Source: Myrmaecium sp. VS I D KN 1 | Taxonomy: Eukaryota > Ascomycota > Dothideomycetes > Valsariales > Valsariaceae | DNA: 64,000 bases | Direction of reading: 5' to 3' | NCBI GenBank assembly: GCA_019775845.1 | Contig: JADQAV010000025.1 | Coordinates: forward strand, 248,001 to 312,000 | Shown here: positions 20,018 to 32,483 of the stretch, piece after piece | Layout: every line of letters starts with the position of its first letter | Position numbering within the stretch: the stretch's first letter is position 1 | The notes under the pieces: model-generated | The model's database searches: none | Seen by the model: the letters and a program-made list of their open reading frames with translations, nothing else | Told to the model about the DNA's origin: nothing | Position numbers and translations under genes: made by a program

Positions 20018-23000
20018 TTACGACATCCAAGACTTCCCACTACCATCAACATCCACAGCAACCCAGCTTCCAGATCCAGTCCAACTGCGATCCTCCCCCC
20101 GCCCCACGAAAAAATTCCGCCGGCGGATCTCCGTCCACCTGCTCCACCGGCCCAGCTCGAGCCAATTCATCTTCCTCACCCTCCCACTCGGATGTCCCAA
20201 CAGCAACGGCTCGCCGTCCTCCGATCCATGCAAGGTCTCCGCGTCCCAGCTGCGCCGCGTGCCAAACGTCCGGTTGGGCGAGACCTGCACCTTCTTCCAC
20301 CGCCAGAGCACCCCGATCAGTAAGGCCGTAACAGCGAACAGTACTGCGGAGGTGACGCCGATGGCCGTTTGCGCCCCCAGCTTGCGGGTGAGTAGGCCTC
20401 CCGCCGCGGTGGAGACCGCCGCGAGCAGGAAACCGAGGCTTTGCGCCATGAACAACCCCGCCGTGACTCGGGGAAAGGAACTGTAGATGGGATCCCCCTT
20501 CCGGTGCGCAGGGACGAGGGACTCCAAGCGCCCACGGCTGTGCACGCCTGGCTGTAAGTCGCTGGTGTCGAAAGTCTCCATAACCAGGCCGATGCACTCC
20601 GCCATAGCGAGAGTGGACAGGAAGCCGGAGAGGAAAGCGAAGAAGATAGGGATGAGGTAATGCGTTGGCCGGCCCCCAGCAGAGAGTGTGTAGGCAATGC
20701 CGACAAGAGGGAGACCAAGCATGAAAAGCAGGCGACGCCCAAAATGGGATGTCCACGAGAACCGGCTCTCCATAGTCATCCGGGAATCCTTCGGGCTCTG
20801 CGTACGTGAGCGGGAAAAGACATTCGCAAGGCTGAGCGGGATCGCGAGGAGGCCGCCGATGGCGATGCTTAGGACGCCGAGGCCAATCTGTTCTGGATAC
20901 CAGCGGTAGGAGCGGGACAGAAGGGCGCCCAGGAGCTGTGATCTGGTCAGTACCAGAGAACTAGTATCTATAAGAAGGGATGCAGCCACTGACGATAACA
21001 ACAAGGTTGATGTGCGCGAAGATCCATCCGAGATAGACGGCAACGACAGAGAAACCAACTTGGCAGAGCATGAGCACGCTGAGGCGGATGCCAGCAGAGA
21101 CCTCTTGCCACCAGTGCCAGGGAATACGTCTGTCAATATGAATCTTGATCTCACCACGAACCAGTCTGCGAGTTGCTTGATCTCCGTCGTCTATGCCCGT
21201 GGTCACAGCCCTCCGGTGTGGTGCAGGCCGCGTCTCTGGAGCGGCGATGTTAAGGACGATAGCAATGGCGAGCAAGACGACAACCAGGTTGAATCCCCAG
21301 GCGGGATTGACAGTGCTAATCACGGCGGCACCAACTTGGAAACCAACGGCAATGGAAGCAATAAAGCACCATGACCACAGTCCAAGCCAGATGCCCATAC
21401 CGCCTCCTTGTCGACGGATATCAGTCTGCACGACAAACTCCTGATGTGGGCGAGAGCATTGCAGAGAGGCACCGAATAAGTCGAAGAGCGTAGGCAAGAA
21501 GTTAATGTTCGCAAGGCCTAGAGCGACACCGGACATAGCGCGTGAAAACAGAAGCCCAAAGACGTATACGGCGGAAGCTTGCTCTCTCGCTCGGGTGCAG
21601 ATCATGGCTTGAGGAATCTGAAGAGCAAGTGCAAGACCAAGCCCCCCAAGAATGAAAGGCTTGCGTCCGTATAGGAGGGGAATGGGCCAGAGAAGGAAGG
21701 TCGTCAATGCCAAACCGAGATAGAGACTACTCTGCGTGAGTGAGGGCGAAACAGCAAATGAAGTAGACCGTGTGTTTCTTACTAAGTATTGCCCATGATG
21801 ACGGAGTGTGATTCATCGGCGAGAATATACTGAAGACGCGGCACTTCGCCAGCCTCGGATCTCGTCAGCCTTGTCGCCCAGTACCTGATTTTGCAACGTG
21901 GGCATGTCCCTTACATAGATCCCCACCACCAGCCCAACCAACGAGGTGTTAACACAGGCGACACCTGCTGACACGCGTTTCTTTTTGGCGGGCCAATTCC
22001 TCGCAATGGTATGCCGGCTGTGCCATTTGAGCTTATTACCCCACCCATTGACGACGTTGCGTATACTTCTATCCCCACCCATCGACTTCTTCCTCTCGTT
22101 TTCAATCGCTCGACTTTGATCTTCCGTCCAGCCGCGAACATCCTCCATGGCATTCTGGTTCTCTGGGTTGCTCGTCCACCTCTTTCTCTGTTTCTTGCCA
22201 TCCCAACTGTGGTGGCTTTTGCTGCTACGCTTGCGGTGCCGGAGCTTGCCATCTAGATTCGATAGTTCCTGACCTAGAGGCTCTTCGGCAGGTTTCGAAC
22301 GTATTAGATGATCGATATGGTAGCGTGATGACAGTTGGGATAACGGTGGCTCTTCCAGTGATATGGGACTCGTAACAATCTTCTTTGGCCTCCTCCACGT
22401 GGACCGTCTTCTGGAGGATTGCGCTGAGTTTGCATAGGCGAAATCTCGTGGAATTGGATTACCGTCCAGTAATGACTCGTGAGCAACAGGAGGGCCGTCG
22501 TCCATTTGTAATGACTCTAGCGATGAGCGTTTTCTCGTAGGACCAGAAGGCTTGAGGACCGAGTCATCGGATTCCACGGGAGTGGATTCGCTTGAGGAGA
22601 ACTGAGAAACCCTCATAGACGGTTTTAGCTCGCTGTTGAAACTGCTAACGGACCGCGCCTTTTGTAAAGCAACAGCAGCACTCCCCAAGAGTTCTGCGAC
22701 GTCCTGGTGGCTGTGGTTGGCGGCAGCTGCGTCGGCTACCTGGATGGCCTCGTTCATGAGATCTTCGAGACGGCGTATAGCCTGGTCGAGCGGGGGGGAC
22801 GAGACGGGTGAACTTTGGTTTCGCGACTGGGTGGGAAGCTTGGAAGATAGTGAGCCAATGCTGGACGTTTCTCGTGCGGGATCCGCAGGCTGGGACTACC
22901 TTCTGGTGCTCGTATGCTCTACGGGCTCCGGGAAAATTGCTGATTGACTTAGGAGGAGCATCGGCTACTGCTGTCGGCTGGATGCTAGGAAGGCAGGCGG

Positions 23001-23856
23001 GTCTACGGTATGACTGCGTCGTCTTGCCATGGTCAAGGAATTCGAATTCAGAGGCGCCGTCTTCTGACGGTGAAGCATAGTACGCAGGAGACGGGGAAGA
23101 AGAGTGTTCCCTGGGCATACGCTTGGTCAGGTGTCCACTAATGGTCTGTCAGGGTGGACTTCAAGGAGAAGCAGCCTATACGTACTTTGTAGGTGGCCTG
23201 CGAGACTTTTTCGACTCGGTCGGCGCTGTTGTATTGCTCATGGCACGACTCCCCACCCTGTCCCTATGTTCACGAACCTCTTCCATGGATGACTTCTTCG
23301 AATTTGCCCCGTCAACCTGACGCAGCCATGGCAACCGTTCCCCCCGGCCTTGGCCTGGTAATTGCAATTCGGTCTTCTCACGAGCAGAAGGCCAGACTTC
23401 AACGCTTGCCTTTTCAGGCCTCTGCTCGGTATCACCGGGATGACCGAGTAACATGTTGGGTGGGTTGGATAAGATGGTATCCTCGAGACTGTTCTGCGAC
23501 ACTTCTGCGTCAGACGTGGCATGGTACCATGATGAAACTTAACTCACCGTCAAGCCTTGCGAGAACAGTGATCTGAAGCTCCTCAAGCCGCTTCGCTCCG
23601 TAACATCATATCGACTCTCTCCCTCTGAGTGTCGTAGCGCATTGCGGACCTTCAGAACCTGACTACGACTCCAAGGCTTTTCGTTCGGTGAGGATGCTGC
23701 GGATTTCGAGTAATAGTAGGAAGGTATGCCAGTAGGATAGTTGGACGAAGGCGAGGCTGTGTCGTCCCTGATACTTTCGGCGTCCGGGTTGTCAAAAATA
23801 ATCGTTGGAGGTGAAGGAGATGAAAGTGACGGGAGGTCGCCAGCGACTCTGTCCAT
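20018..23856 (-). CDS. MFS transporter (polyamine-transporter-like) with a long disordered N-terminus
   Basis: Model: complement(20018..20935, 20994..21729, 21783..21853, 21915..22889, 22969..23110, 23186..23493, 23548..23856), 1152 residues. The C-terminal half is a 12-helix major-facilitator transporter. It starts at WPAKKKRVSAGVACVNTSLV and includes GEVPRLQYILADESH, a loop with LYGRKPF, GVALGLANINFLPTLFDLFGASLQ and DIRRQGGGMGIWLGLWSWC. The second half has LGALLSRSYRWYPEQ, SRFSWTSHFGRRL, FLSTLAMAECIGLVMETFDTSDLQPG and SFPRVTAGLFMAQSLGF. This is a conserved fungal subfamily often labelled polyamine transporter, probably at the plasma membrane. The first half (about 540 residues) is Ser/Pro/Arg-rich and disordered. 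Most junctions keep frame with good splice sites. The 22890-22968 intron is weak and a sequence frameshift there is possible. Substrate unknown. Confidence 0.7.
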
Positions 23857-24416
23857 GTAGGCACGATGTAGGTGGTGGGATTTCTTAGGACAGAGCTGGC
23901 GTAAGATATAAAGGTCGGGACGTTGATGATGAGGTGACAGGCTGAAAGACGGTCATCAGAGAGCGTGAAGGTAGGAGTATAGACGGAACCATAGAAGGGA
24001 TTGAGGCTCATCGTGCCTCCTCCATCGAGGGAACGCTCTTGCTAGAACTGGTATACAGGCACTCGGACATGCCTACATACGTAGACCAAGGTGGCCATGA
24101 ATGGAGATGTACTACTTTGATTAAAGGAGAAAAAAAAAAAAAAAACCTCTATGCTGCGCTGGAGGAACGACAATGATTCTGTGATGTTGAAAAGATTAGA
24201 CAGATGATTAGGAAAGGAAGCCAAAAATGCCTTATACTCCTGACAGCGCCCACGCTATGCAAACCCAGGTGATCCGAATCAAGCGAAAGAAAAAGGACAA
24301 GGAAAACCAACCATCTACGTATCGAGGTCTAAGAATACAGCATCTAAGATGTAACCAAAAAGGTGAACGGCATCTGGCGATCTACACACCACGCTCTCTG
24401 CGACGTGCGCTTCCGA
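23857..24416. other. Intergenic, MFS promoter and lipin 3' flank
   Basis: About 560 bp between tandem minus-strand genes. It contains a 16-base poly(A) run on the plus strand (24130-24145), read as poly(T) in the direction of transcription, which could act as a promoter element or nucleosome-depleted tract. I see nothing else. Confidence 0.45.
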
Positions 24417-26980
24417 TCATGCCTTAGCCTCCGACGCTCTTTCTGCGTTTTCCGACTGCCTTAGAGCGTCGGTCACACCATCAAGAAACTTTGCTTGATG
24501 CGCGTCGTTTGGCTTGACATGACGGGAACCAGGAAGGTCCCGATCAGCTTGGATAGACTTGAGTCTTTCCTCTGTTTTCGGCATGCCGACCTCCTGGTCA
24601 TAGGTCGGTGTAGGCTCATGGTCATGGCCATGCTCTGGAACATCTACTTCCTCAGTGTGTCCATCATCAGCATCATCATCATCCTCTTCCTCTTCCTCGT
24701 AGTCCCCTTCCAGCTCCTGGTCCTCATAATAGGCAGAGTTCTCGAGGTCAGTGCCCTCGCCATCACCTTCAACGCTTTCCATGACTGAGTCGCCGAGTTC
24801 GCCAGGCTCATCTACAGACTCCCGGGAGAAGTAACTTGCCTCCAAGTCTTCAGCCAATTCCTCGTCAATCTCGTCCTCGCTTCTCAGGCTGCCTTCGTCG
24901 TCTTCCTCCTCCTCTTCTTCTTCAGAACCGCTTTCGCTCTCGCTCGCGCTGAAATCTTCCACCTCAAGTGGCTTATCTCTCCAGTAGTTAAAATCTGTAA
25001 ACTCCTCGCCTCCATTCTGCACGAGCAGACCTACAGGAGGGAAGAAATGGTCGACAATTTCTCTCATGCTAGTGTAGCCAGTCTTGTACTTGTTCAAACT
25101 CAAGAGGTCCAGGCTGACCTCCGAGAACGAATTGATGGTGAAGATGCGCGTACTCGGAATATTGACGCTCCGATACGAGAGGGCATCCGTCAAGCGGTTT
25201 CCAAAGCCGGCGTAGAAGGGAGTCTGGCCTGGCGGTTTGTTGTACAAGTTCATGATGTCCCGCAGACACGCCATTTTGAAGACCTCCGGCTTACGCAGGT
25301 AGATTTCTCTCCTCAACGCCGCAATAGTTCGATCGGGCGACATTATCACAGGACCCTTCGGCAGGTGATAGCCGTCTTGCACCACGCCATTGAGGTACGC
25401 GCGAGTCGTGTCCGCTTGACCTACGCTTCGTGAGGTTAGGTATAGGATGTTGTAGCCGTTGTTAACTATATCAGTATACAGCTTTGCCACACCCATATGG
25501 GTCCAGTCGCGACCAATCATATTCAACACGTGCCCTAGAGCGTCAGACTTCGTGATAGTGCCATCAATGTCGGAAATCACGACGGGAGTGTCATGTTTCC
25601 AATAGAACATGTAAGCCTGACAAGTGGCTCTGTTGACACTGAAAGACATCGAATTGGACCCCGGCTTGAGATCCAGGGCTCTCAGTTGGTCGCTGGTTAA
25701 GCGCAAGGTTTTGGCGTAATTGCGTGTGGCGTCGCTGGAACCTGCGTCGGGCGATTGAGGCGGCGAAAGAAGTTCCACAGCGCTGTCAGAGTCTCGTCGG
25801 ATATGTGTCACCGTCCCTTCAGCCGAACTCTCGCTACGTGTATCGTCGCTATGATAACCCGGGTCAGAGGCTGCATCTGATGTCAACCCTTCCATATGTA
25901 GCGTTTTGAGGGCAGCTTGACGTCCTGCTGCCTCTTTGGCTTCTTCGCTGCTGTATATCCACAGATTGCCTTTCTCATCGGCGCCGATCAAAGCGCCGAT
26001 ATCATAGTCTCCTTGAATCTCCTCTGAGAGTAACTGCCGGGCGATGGACTCTGCACGCATAAGGTCTGCGTCGTTACTCTTGTAGCCCGTCATATCCAAC
26101 ATTATGTCTCCATTGTCCGTCACCTGCGTCGGTATATTGGATGTCCAGAGCTTTTTGGAGAGGTTTATGGCGCGAGTCACTGCCTCGCTCTTTGACACTG
26201 GCGGAGGACTTGGTGTCCGCACCAGGCGGCTTTTGCCATGCCCCGTCCTCGAGACCTGCGGGGACTGGATATCCGAATCTGTGAGGCTTTCCTCTGTGTG
26301 CAGTATCTTCTCGGTCTGCGCGCGACCGATGTTTCTGAGGTCTACATGTCCGGACCAGTCCCCCGAGTTAGGGCGAAGCGACCTGTCATTTCCGGAGCTC
26401 GTTCCTGCACGCATATCGTTAGCAAGCTTCAGGACTCAAAAGTCCCGTGAGAAATACCCAAGTCGCTCATCGCATGCCTCTCCAATGTCGGGGAACTCGT
26501 AGTTCCTGCACGTCTCCGAGTACCCGCTCTGCTATCGGTTGCAAGATCAAGGGGCTCTGGATCTGGCAAGGCACCCGGAGCAGACGCCTCGGTGGGTTTG
26601 GATTCAGGGCTCGACACCGGGGAGACCAGGGGAGATGTCTGGAGAGCTTCCGGCACACTGGCCGAGGTCTGGAAGACGAAGAAAGCCTCTCCCCCTTCCC
26701 CAAGTTTCATTGCGTAATCTTGCTTCACACCATTTACGGTGAACTCCACCTTCTTATCGGACGGGCGCAAAAGCGAGAACTTGCCGAAGCGGACGTGGAA
26801 CGGAGAGCATGCCAGCGTACCTACGCTTTGGGGTCAACATCTGCTCGTTCTTAGGGTCATCGGGATGTTACCATCTGCTTGCTCCACGACGATGACGTCG
26901 ATCGCGCCGCTGAGCGTGGCAGGATTTATAGAATTCCATGTCTTGGACACCGAGCCGGATATTGATCGCACGTATTGCAT
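24417..26980 (-). CDS. PAH1: Lipin-family phosphatidate phosphatase
   Basis: Three exons, complement(24417..26404, 26458..26820, 26872..26980), give 819 residues. Pah1/Ned1 removes phosphate from phosphatidic acid to give diacylglycerol, controlling triacylglycerol versus phospholipid synthesis and nuclear-membrane growth. The N-terminal lipin domain ([50 protein letters not shown], positions 1-50) is complete. The catalytic HAD motif DIDGT lies at about 436-440, followed by SDALGHVLNMIGRDWTH, LYLTSRSVGQAD, GPVIMSPDRTIAALRREIY, PFYAGFGNRLTDALSYR and INSFSEV. A strongly acidic tail of about 110 residues (EEEEEEEDD, DDDDADD) follows. Ser/Thr-Pro sites (TPSPPP, SPPQSP) in the middle would suit kinase control known for Pah1. 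Introns are 51 and 53 bp with canonical ends. It is divergent from the FN3 gene. Confidence 0.95.
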
Positions 26981-27878
26981 GGCTTTAGCCCCTGTACAAG
27001 GGAGGCGATCTGGTAAAAATGCGAAGCTAGAGAAGCCGAGGCAGTCCGTCCAAGCTTGTGATGGAGCGCTCCGGTTGCTTGGAGGAAGAGACAGTCGCGC
27101 AGCCGCAGCAGCGGGAAGCGTGGAGGAGTAGGGGAGGAAGAACACAGGATATGGAGGTGGTAGGAGGATCACAGCGGCAAGGGAGTGAGATTGAAGAGAG
27201 AGCGTCGTGGGTCCGGCGAAGGTCGACCTCACAATGCTGTCACGGGTCCGCGCGGGCCTGGGCAAGGGTTCGCCCGATTCGATCTGCTGGAGAAGGGGCC
27301 CGGCAGTCTCAAGGAGATCCGTGGAGCGACATAGAGCGCATCTTGTACAGACAATCACGCAGGCGTTAGACGACGAATACGAGAGGATGCGTCGACGGGC
27401 TCGAGTTCCATCGTGTCTCAGCTAGAGTGGCTGCTCTGGTTGGGGCAAGCTTGCCTCAACAGCTTGGGTGCCTCTGGGGGTTGACCAGAGGAGCGGATGG
27501 GCTGGGGCGGGTCCGAGCGTGCAGGGCGGGCGCGGCAGGGCAGGGCGATCGGTGATGGGAGCGTCGGGTGGGAGCACGCTGGTGCCTGAGGCATCTGACT
27601 CGGAGCAAGGTGTCCGTGCATCCGCGATGGCGGGCCGTCGGGCGGAAGAAAGGCATTGCATGCATATGAGTGCCTCAGGCTCCCGTATCCGCCTTCAGCT
27701 GCAGCGTTTTCGTTTGCGTAAACCCTCAATACGCCTCCCTTCCCCCTCCAAAACCCACTTACCCTATGCGACCCGTTGAGACTGCGCTGCTGGCGGCCTG
27801 CTCGATTGTCGCCTTCACCTCTCGCCATCTCCGCCGCTCTATATTACTCTCCCTTTCCCCCGGCACAGCCAGCTCAGC
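26981..27878. other. Divergent promoter region, PAH1 / FN3 protein gene
   Basis: About 900 bp between two divergent starts. It includes open frames on both strands that are shadows with no family match. The plus-strand stretch before 27879 is CT-rich. No repeat or RNA gene was seen. Confidence 0.45.
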
Positions 27879-30800
27879 ATGGACTTGCTTCTCTCCGACC
27901 ACCGCCTGTACTGGCACCCCGACATCGCTCTCGCTACTATGGAGGGCTTCCTTTCCTTTTCCTCTTCCTGGTTACGAGCGGCATGTATTGGCATAGCGCT
28001 TACATGGTAGGTCGTTCCGCACTTGCGGCGAAGATGGTAGAGCTGACTTCTTGCTAGGCTACTCTACCGCGCATACCAAGTACTCTGCAAACCCGCCGAA
28101 GAACTCATCCAGTTATTAGGCCTCGAAGTCCCGGTCGCTCCTGTTGTGTCGCTGGCCGGCGTAAAGGCTGACGGCGTCTTGCTGCATTGGAAGCCGCCAG
28201 AGAACCGCGCCACTGTTGCGAAGTATATCATCCGTGTCAACGGTATCGATGGTACGTTTGGATTTGCGCCCAAGGAATATACCAATCATAACTTAGTCTC
28301 TTCGTTATAGTGGGTGAGGTCTTGCCTCAGGAAACAGCTGTCTCTATCACGAACCTACAGCCGGCACATAACTACATAATCCGCGTCGTCACTCTTAATA
28401 GCACCAACTTCCAAGCCGCGAGCGTACCCTTACGAGTTCAGACCCTCCCGGCATCATCCAGAGAGTTTTTCAATAATCCCACGAAACAAGAATCGGGCAA
28501 CGGTGACGATGACGGGTATACGCCTGCGCCTACCGTCCTGCCTTACAAGGCATTTGACGTCATGTTGCCGCCATCAACACCACCTCCGATGACACGCGAG
28601 CACAGTAATAGCGCCTTGAGAACCAAGCGTATCGAGACGGGCCGACGTAGTACGCCGCCAACTCACGTCACAGACAATGTGTTAGAAAATACAAGCGTAG
28701 CGCCAGAGACGGGAGAGTCGCTGCAGAAGCTAACAGAGCGGCTCGAGGCCCTGCGCCGTGAACATGAGGAAGTGGAGAGGCAAATAGAAGACGAGGAGGA
28801 GGACTTCAAGAACTCGAAGGCTGCGTTCATCAGGGAGCGGGATGAACTGAAGCAGGCGCAGAAGGAGAAGGAGGATGCGAGCAAGGAGGTGAGGAAGCAG
28901 GTGGCTGGGTTGGAGCGTCAAGTCGCCGCTGCACAAGCGAGGAAGGCGGCTCAGGAAAAGCTACTGCAGCAGAAGCAGAACGAGAGGAATAGGTTGCGGG
29001 CGGATATTGAGCGACGCGCAAGGGAGATTGCAGAGATGCAAGAGGCGGTTGAACGCATGGAGAGGGAGAAGTCTAAGTGCCAAACAGACACCGAAAAGAA
29101 GATTCGGGAAGCCCGCGCGAGGCTCGCAGAGGAGCAAGCGGTTAACAAAAGCCTCGAAGACGATATCCGCGAGAAGGGCATAACCATCCATACGCTGGAA
29201 GAGGAGCGGAAGAAGCCCGAAGTCGAGAACGGTTCGCAGTCCCGGTCTACTATCGGAACCATCTCCACGGAGGAACACAGACAATGGCATGAGAAATACA
29301 CGGCGCTGCAGAATCGTTATTTCCACGTCGTCAATCTCTTCCAGCAGGCCGAAGCTGCCTATCGACAAACGCAGATGAACATCGATTATCTCAACCAACG
29401 GCGCGCCGAAAAACCTCCGCTATTTCCCCCTACTCAATCATTAGATGGACCACCCCTGAGAGTTCCAAGCCAGCCACGTGGACGAGCTGGCAGTCTACGT
29501 GCAGATGTTGTCTCGAACGCCAACGTGCCTGGCTACGTTCCTTCATCTACGACGCCTTTTACGAACCCGATGACAAGCGCCTCTCCCACCTTTACCTCCC
29601 TTACCTCCTATATGAACATTAACAATGGTATGACGATACCGATTACACAGGGTCCTTCTTTCACCCAAGCGGAAGTTACAGCGCTTACCGGCGGTGCTCC
29701 TTTGAGCCCGAACGCAAGCGCGCTTTTACCGTCCGATCTGTTCGGGAATGATATGGACCGCGCGAGCATCGAGGACGAAGAAGTTAGCTCATCTAGTTCT
29801 ACACACGATCCAGCGCTGGGATCAAGCAATCTCACAGCTTTAGGCTTCATTCCCGGTCTGGGCGCCCACCAAACATCAGAAAGTACTGCGCCAGTCCAAG
29901 GACCTAGTCGCCCGGGTTCGCCTCAAAGTCGGTCGCCCAGTCTCTTTGCCAGCCCGCGAGAGAGTGCCAATCACCTTGCAAACTATGCGCGACCGGCCAG
30001 CCTGTTCGATACCGATGCGGCTTCGGTCCGGTCAGCCTCGAGCTCGGTTCGGGCTGTTAGCGGAGGGGTCGGCACTCGATTTGGCGATCTCTTTCGCCGG
30101 CAGCGCGGCAAAACCCTATCGGACGACGGGCCGGCCCTTGGCACTCTGAAAGGCTCCCAAAGCCATTCAATGCCCCGTCAAGATGTTGAACAAGATCCCT
30201 ATGGGACTCAAAGACGCAGAGGTAGTCACTCCGGCACCACTTGGATCGAGCAAATGTCTAGTGCCTTTGGTCGGAAGCAGCCAATGCCTGAACCTTTGGA
30301 CAGCAATCCCAAACATGTGGCCACGCGCCGTAGGCCGTTCAACATGTTTGGGAGTAAGAATGACCCTTGGCTAACATCTGTGTTCGGAGTAGATCGGCCG
30401 CCATCCCCTAGACCAGGATCAACGACGTCCAACGACAACAGCTCCGTGAACCTTCTGCCTCGGCCTTCTGCAGAAAGCAAATCTCGTTTCGGATGGTCGA
30501 TAGACGACCGAACAACTGTCCCCAGTACACTAGGTGCCGACTGGGGCATTCCACCAAACCCGTGGTCAAGGCACCCATCTCGCCGTCCCTCCGTAAGCCA
30601 GGCTGCCGTGCCAGGCGGATTGGGTGGCGATCTCCTCTTCGACGGTAACCTCGAGTTCCCCACGAGATCTTCGCCCACACAGGCGCCCATCGGCACCCGT
30701 CCGCAGTCTTCGCAAGCGCAAACATCACCTACGCCACCCCGACAGTTGAATCCAGCGGCGCCTAACTTCCTCAGCCGCATCCAGTTCGGCAAAGGCGGCA

Positions 30801-31516
30801 AGGAAGACGACGAAGAAGCCGCAGCGGAGCGTGAGCGCAAAGCTGCGGAGAAGGCGGAGAAGGCGGCGCAAGCCGAGCAGCGGAAGGCGGAGAAGGCCAA
30901 AGAGGCCGCGGAAAAGAAGGAACAGAAAGCGGCGGCGAAGGCGGAGAAGGCGCAGCGCAAGGCCGAGGTCAACGGCCACAGCCGCACCCACAGCTCCTCC
31001 GACCACCACATGTTCTTCGGCGGGGGCGACATCTCGCCGACGGACACGCGCAAGTCGCGCGACCGGGACGCGCGCTCGATCTCGACGTTCGACAGCGCGG
31101 CCAGCCCGCGCGAGAGCCTGGAGCACACACTCTCCAACTCGCTCTCCGACCTCGCCGGCACCTCGGTCAACACGACGGCTAGCAAGGAGAGCTGGGTTGC
31201 GAAGAGCATGAGTAAGCTGGGCCGGAAGTCCAGCGCGGGCCGCATCCTGCCGAGCTTTGGGAAGAGCAGTGGTGGGGGCGGCGGCGGCGGCAAGAAGGGG
31301 AATGGGGAGAGCGTGGAGGAGGGGCAGGAGAGGGACGGCGAGAATGGTGTGCTCGTGAGTGTGAATGCGAGCCCGATGCTTGCGGGGAAGGAGAATCGGT
31401 CAAGCTCGCTTAGTTGGAGCGGGTTCATGCGCATGGGCAAGAAGGGGGAGCGGATCGCGGCTCCGAGTGAGGCGGCGAGTGAGAGTGAGGTTGTTTGTGT
31501 GACGGATCTGGAGTAG
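27879..31516 (+). CDS. Membrane-anchored fibronectin type III and coiled-coil protein
   Basis: Three exons, 27879..28006, 28058..28251 and 28311..31516, give 1175 residues. A single hydrophobic segment near residues 30-50 (WLRAACIGIALTWLLYRAYQ) should anchor it. A fibronectin-III domain follows (about 62-150: VAPVVSLAGVKADGVLLHWKPP, then AVSITNLQPAHNYIIRVVTLN). A long charged coiled coil (about 220-400) is next, then a Ser/Pro-rich region, an Ala/Lys/Glu helix (repeats like KAEKAAQAEQRKAEK) and a Gly-run tail. Fungal proteins with this order exist but their role is not established; no enzyme motif is visible. The ATG at 27879 was chosen because it gives the anchor and splices in frame (TG-G at intron 1, with a CTGAC branch). 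It may act as a scaffold at a membrane, but that is only a guess. Confidence 0.85.
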
Positions 31517-32483
31517 GATGGGAGGATGCTTATAGGCGTGTCTCCTGGTTTCAATGCCCTCTCTTTTTCTGTTTCGTGGAGTTGAGAGCCCTTGGTTTGC
31601 ACGGCGCAGGCTTTGCATCACAGCGATGGCGCGGTGTTATGTATGTACTATCTCATGTAGCCGCATTCTGGGGAGTTGGGATGGGGGAGCGGATGGGGAT
31701 TGTTGTCACTGCTGCTGTTGCTACTGCTGCCATCGAGCGTTTACTAAATGATATCCCATTTGACGACAGTACTGTTGTATAATATCAACGGTAGACAGAC
31801 GTTTTTTGTTCTCATTGTCCGCTCGCCGTCATTTGGTTTTCCAAATCATAGAATCGGCCCCCTTGCCTGGATATGGATTTCTCTGTTTATTTACGGTTGC
31901 ACAAGGAACGCGCCTGCCCCCCTGCCTAACACCCGGTACTTCCCTTAAGTACTCCGTACCTCCAAATGCTCAGGGAAGCTTAAATAAAACCCCCCGCCCC
32001 ACCCCCTCCCTCCCGGAATGGCGCCATCCGACCCCATTTCCCCGCAATCGACTTGACCCCTCTCCGTCCCACTCCATCCACCCCACTCTGTCTCACATCA
32101 CGTCAGCAAGCAAGCAAGCAAGCAGAAAAGAAAGCAGGAAGAAGAAAAGAAAGAATGCTTCTCTTCTCCCTCGGCACCGCCAGCAGCAGCGTTGCCCTCG
32201 CCGCCACCGCCGCCGCTGCCGCCGTCGCTCTCCCTGTTGTTCTCGTGCTCGTTGTGTGTGTGGTGAAGGTTGTGGCGTTGACGACGGTTGCGCTTTATCT
32301 TGTGGATTCTTGAGGAAAGATAGAAGGAAAGAGACGGAAAAGGTCGTGTTATAAGGAGAAGGATAAAACCGTGTTAAAACAAGCACAAAGCACAGCAAGA
32401 AGCAAAGGAAAGAAGACGAAACCACAATAACACCTACCAACACGCACCTCACACCAACTCCTCAAACACCTCACCAACCAACC
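31517..32483. other. Intergenic, FN3 3' flank and oxygenase promoter
   Basis: About 970 bp between tandem plus-strand genes. It holds an (AAGC)n microsatellite at about 32105-32123 and a small hydrophobic reading frame listed separately. The stretch just before 32484 is rich in CACC/ACCA, like many fungal leaders. Confidence 0.45.
32155..32313 (+). CDS. Possible small hydrophobic protein or upstream ORF (52 codons)
   Basis: The ATG at 32155 follows an A-rich leader (AAGAAAAGAAAGA). It encodes a 52-residue peptide rich in Ala, Val and Leu that could form one or two membrane helices (TAAAAAVALPVVLVLVVCVVKVVALTTVALYL, shown by position 18-49). Third codon positions in the first half are strongly G/C, as in the real genes here. 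It lies 170 bp upstream of the oxygenase start on the same strand, so it may be a uORF in that transcript, an independent small gene, or chance. No family recognised. Confidence 0.3.
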   Translation: MLLFSLGTASSSVALAATAAAAAVALPVVLVLVVCVVKVVALTTVALYLVDS

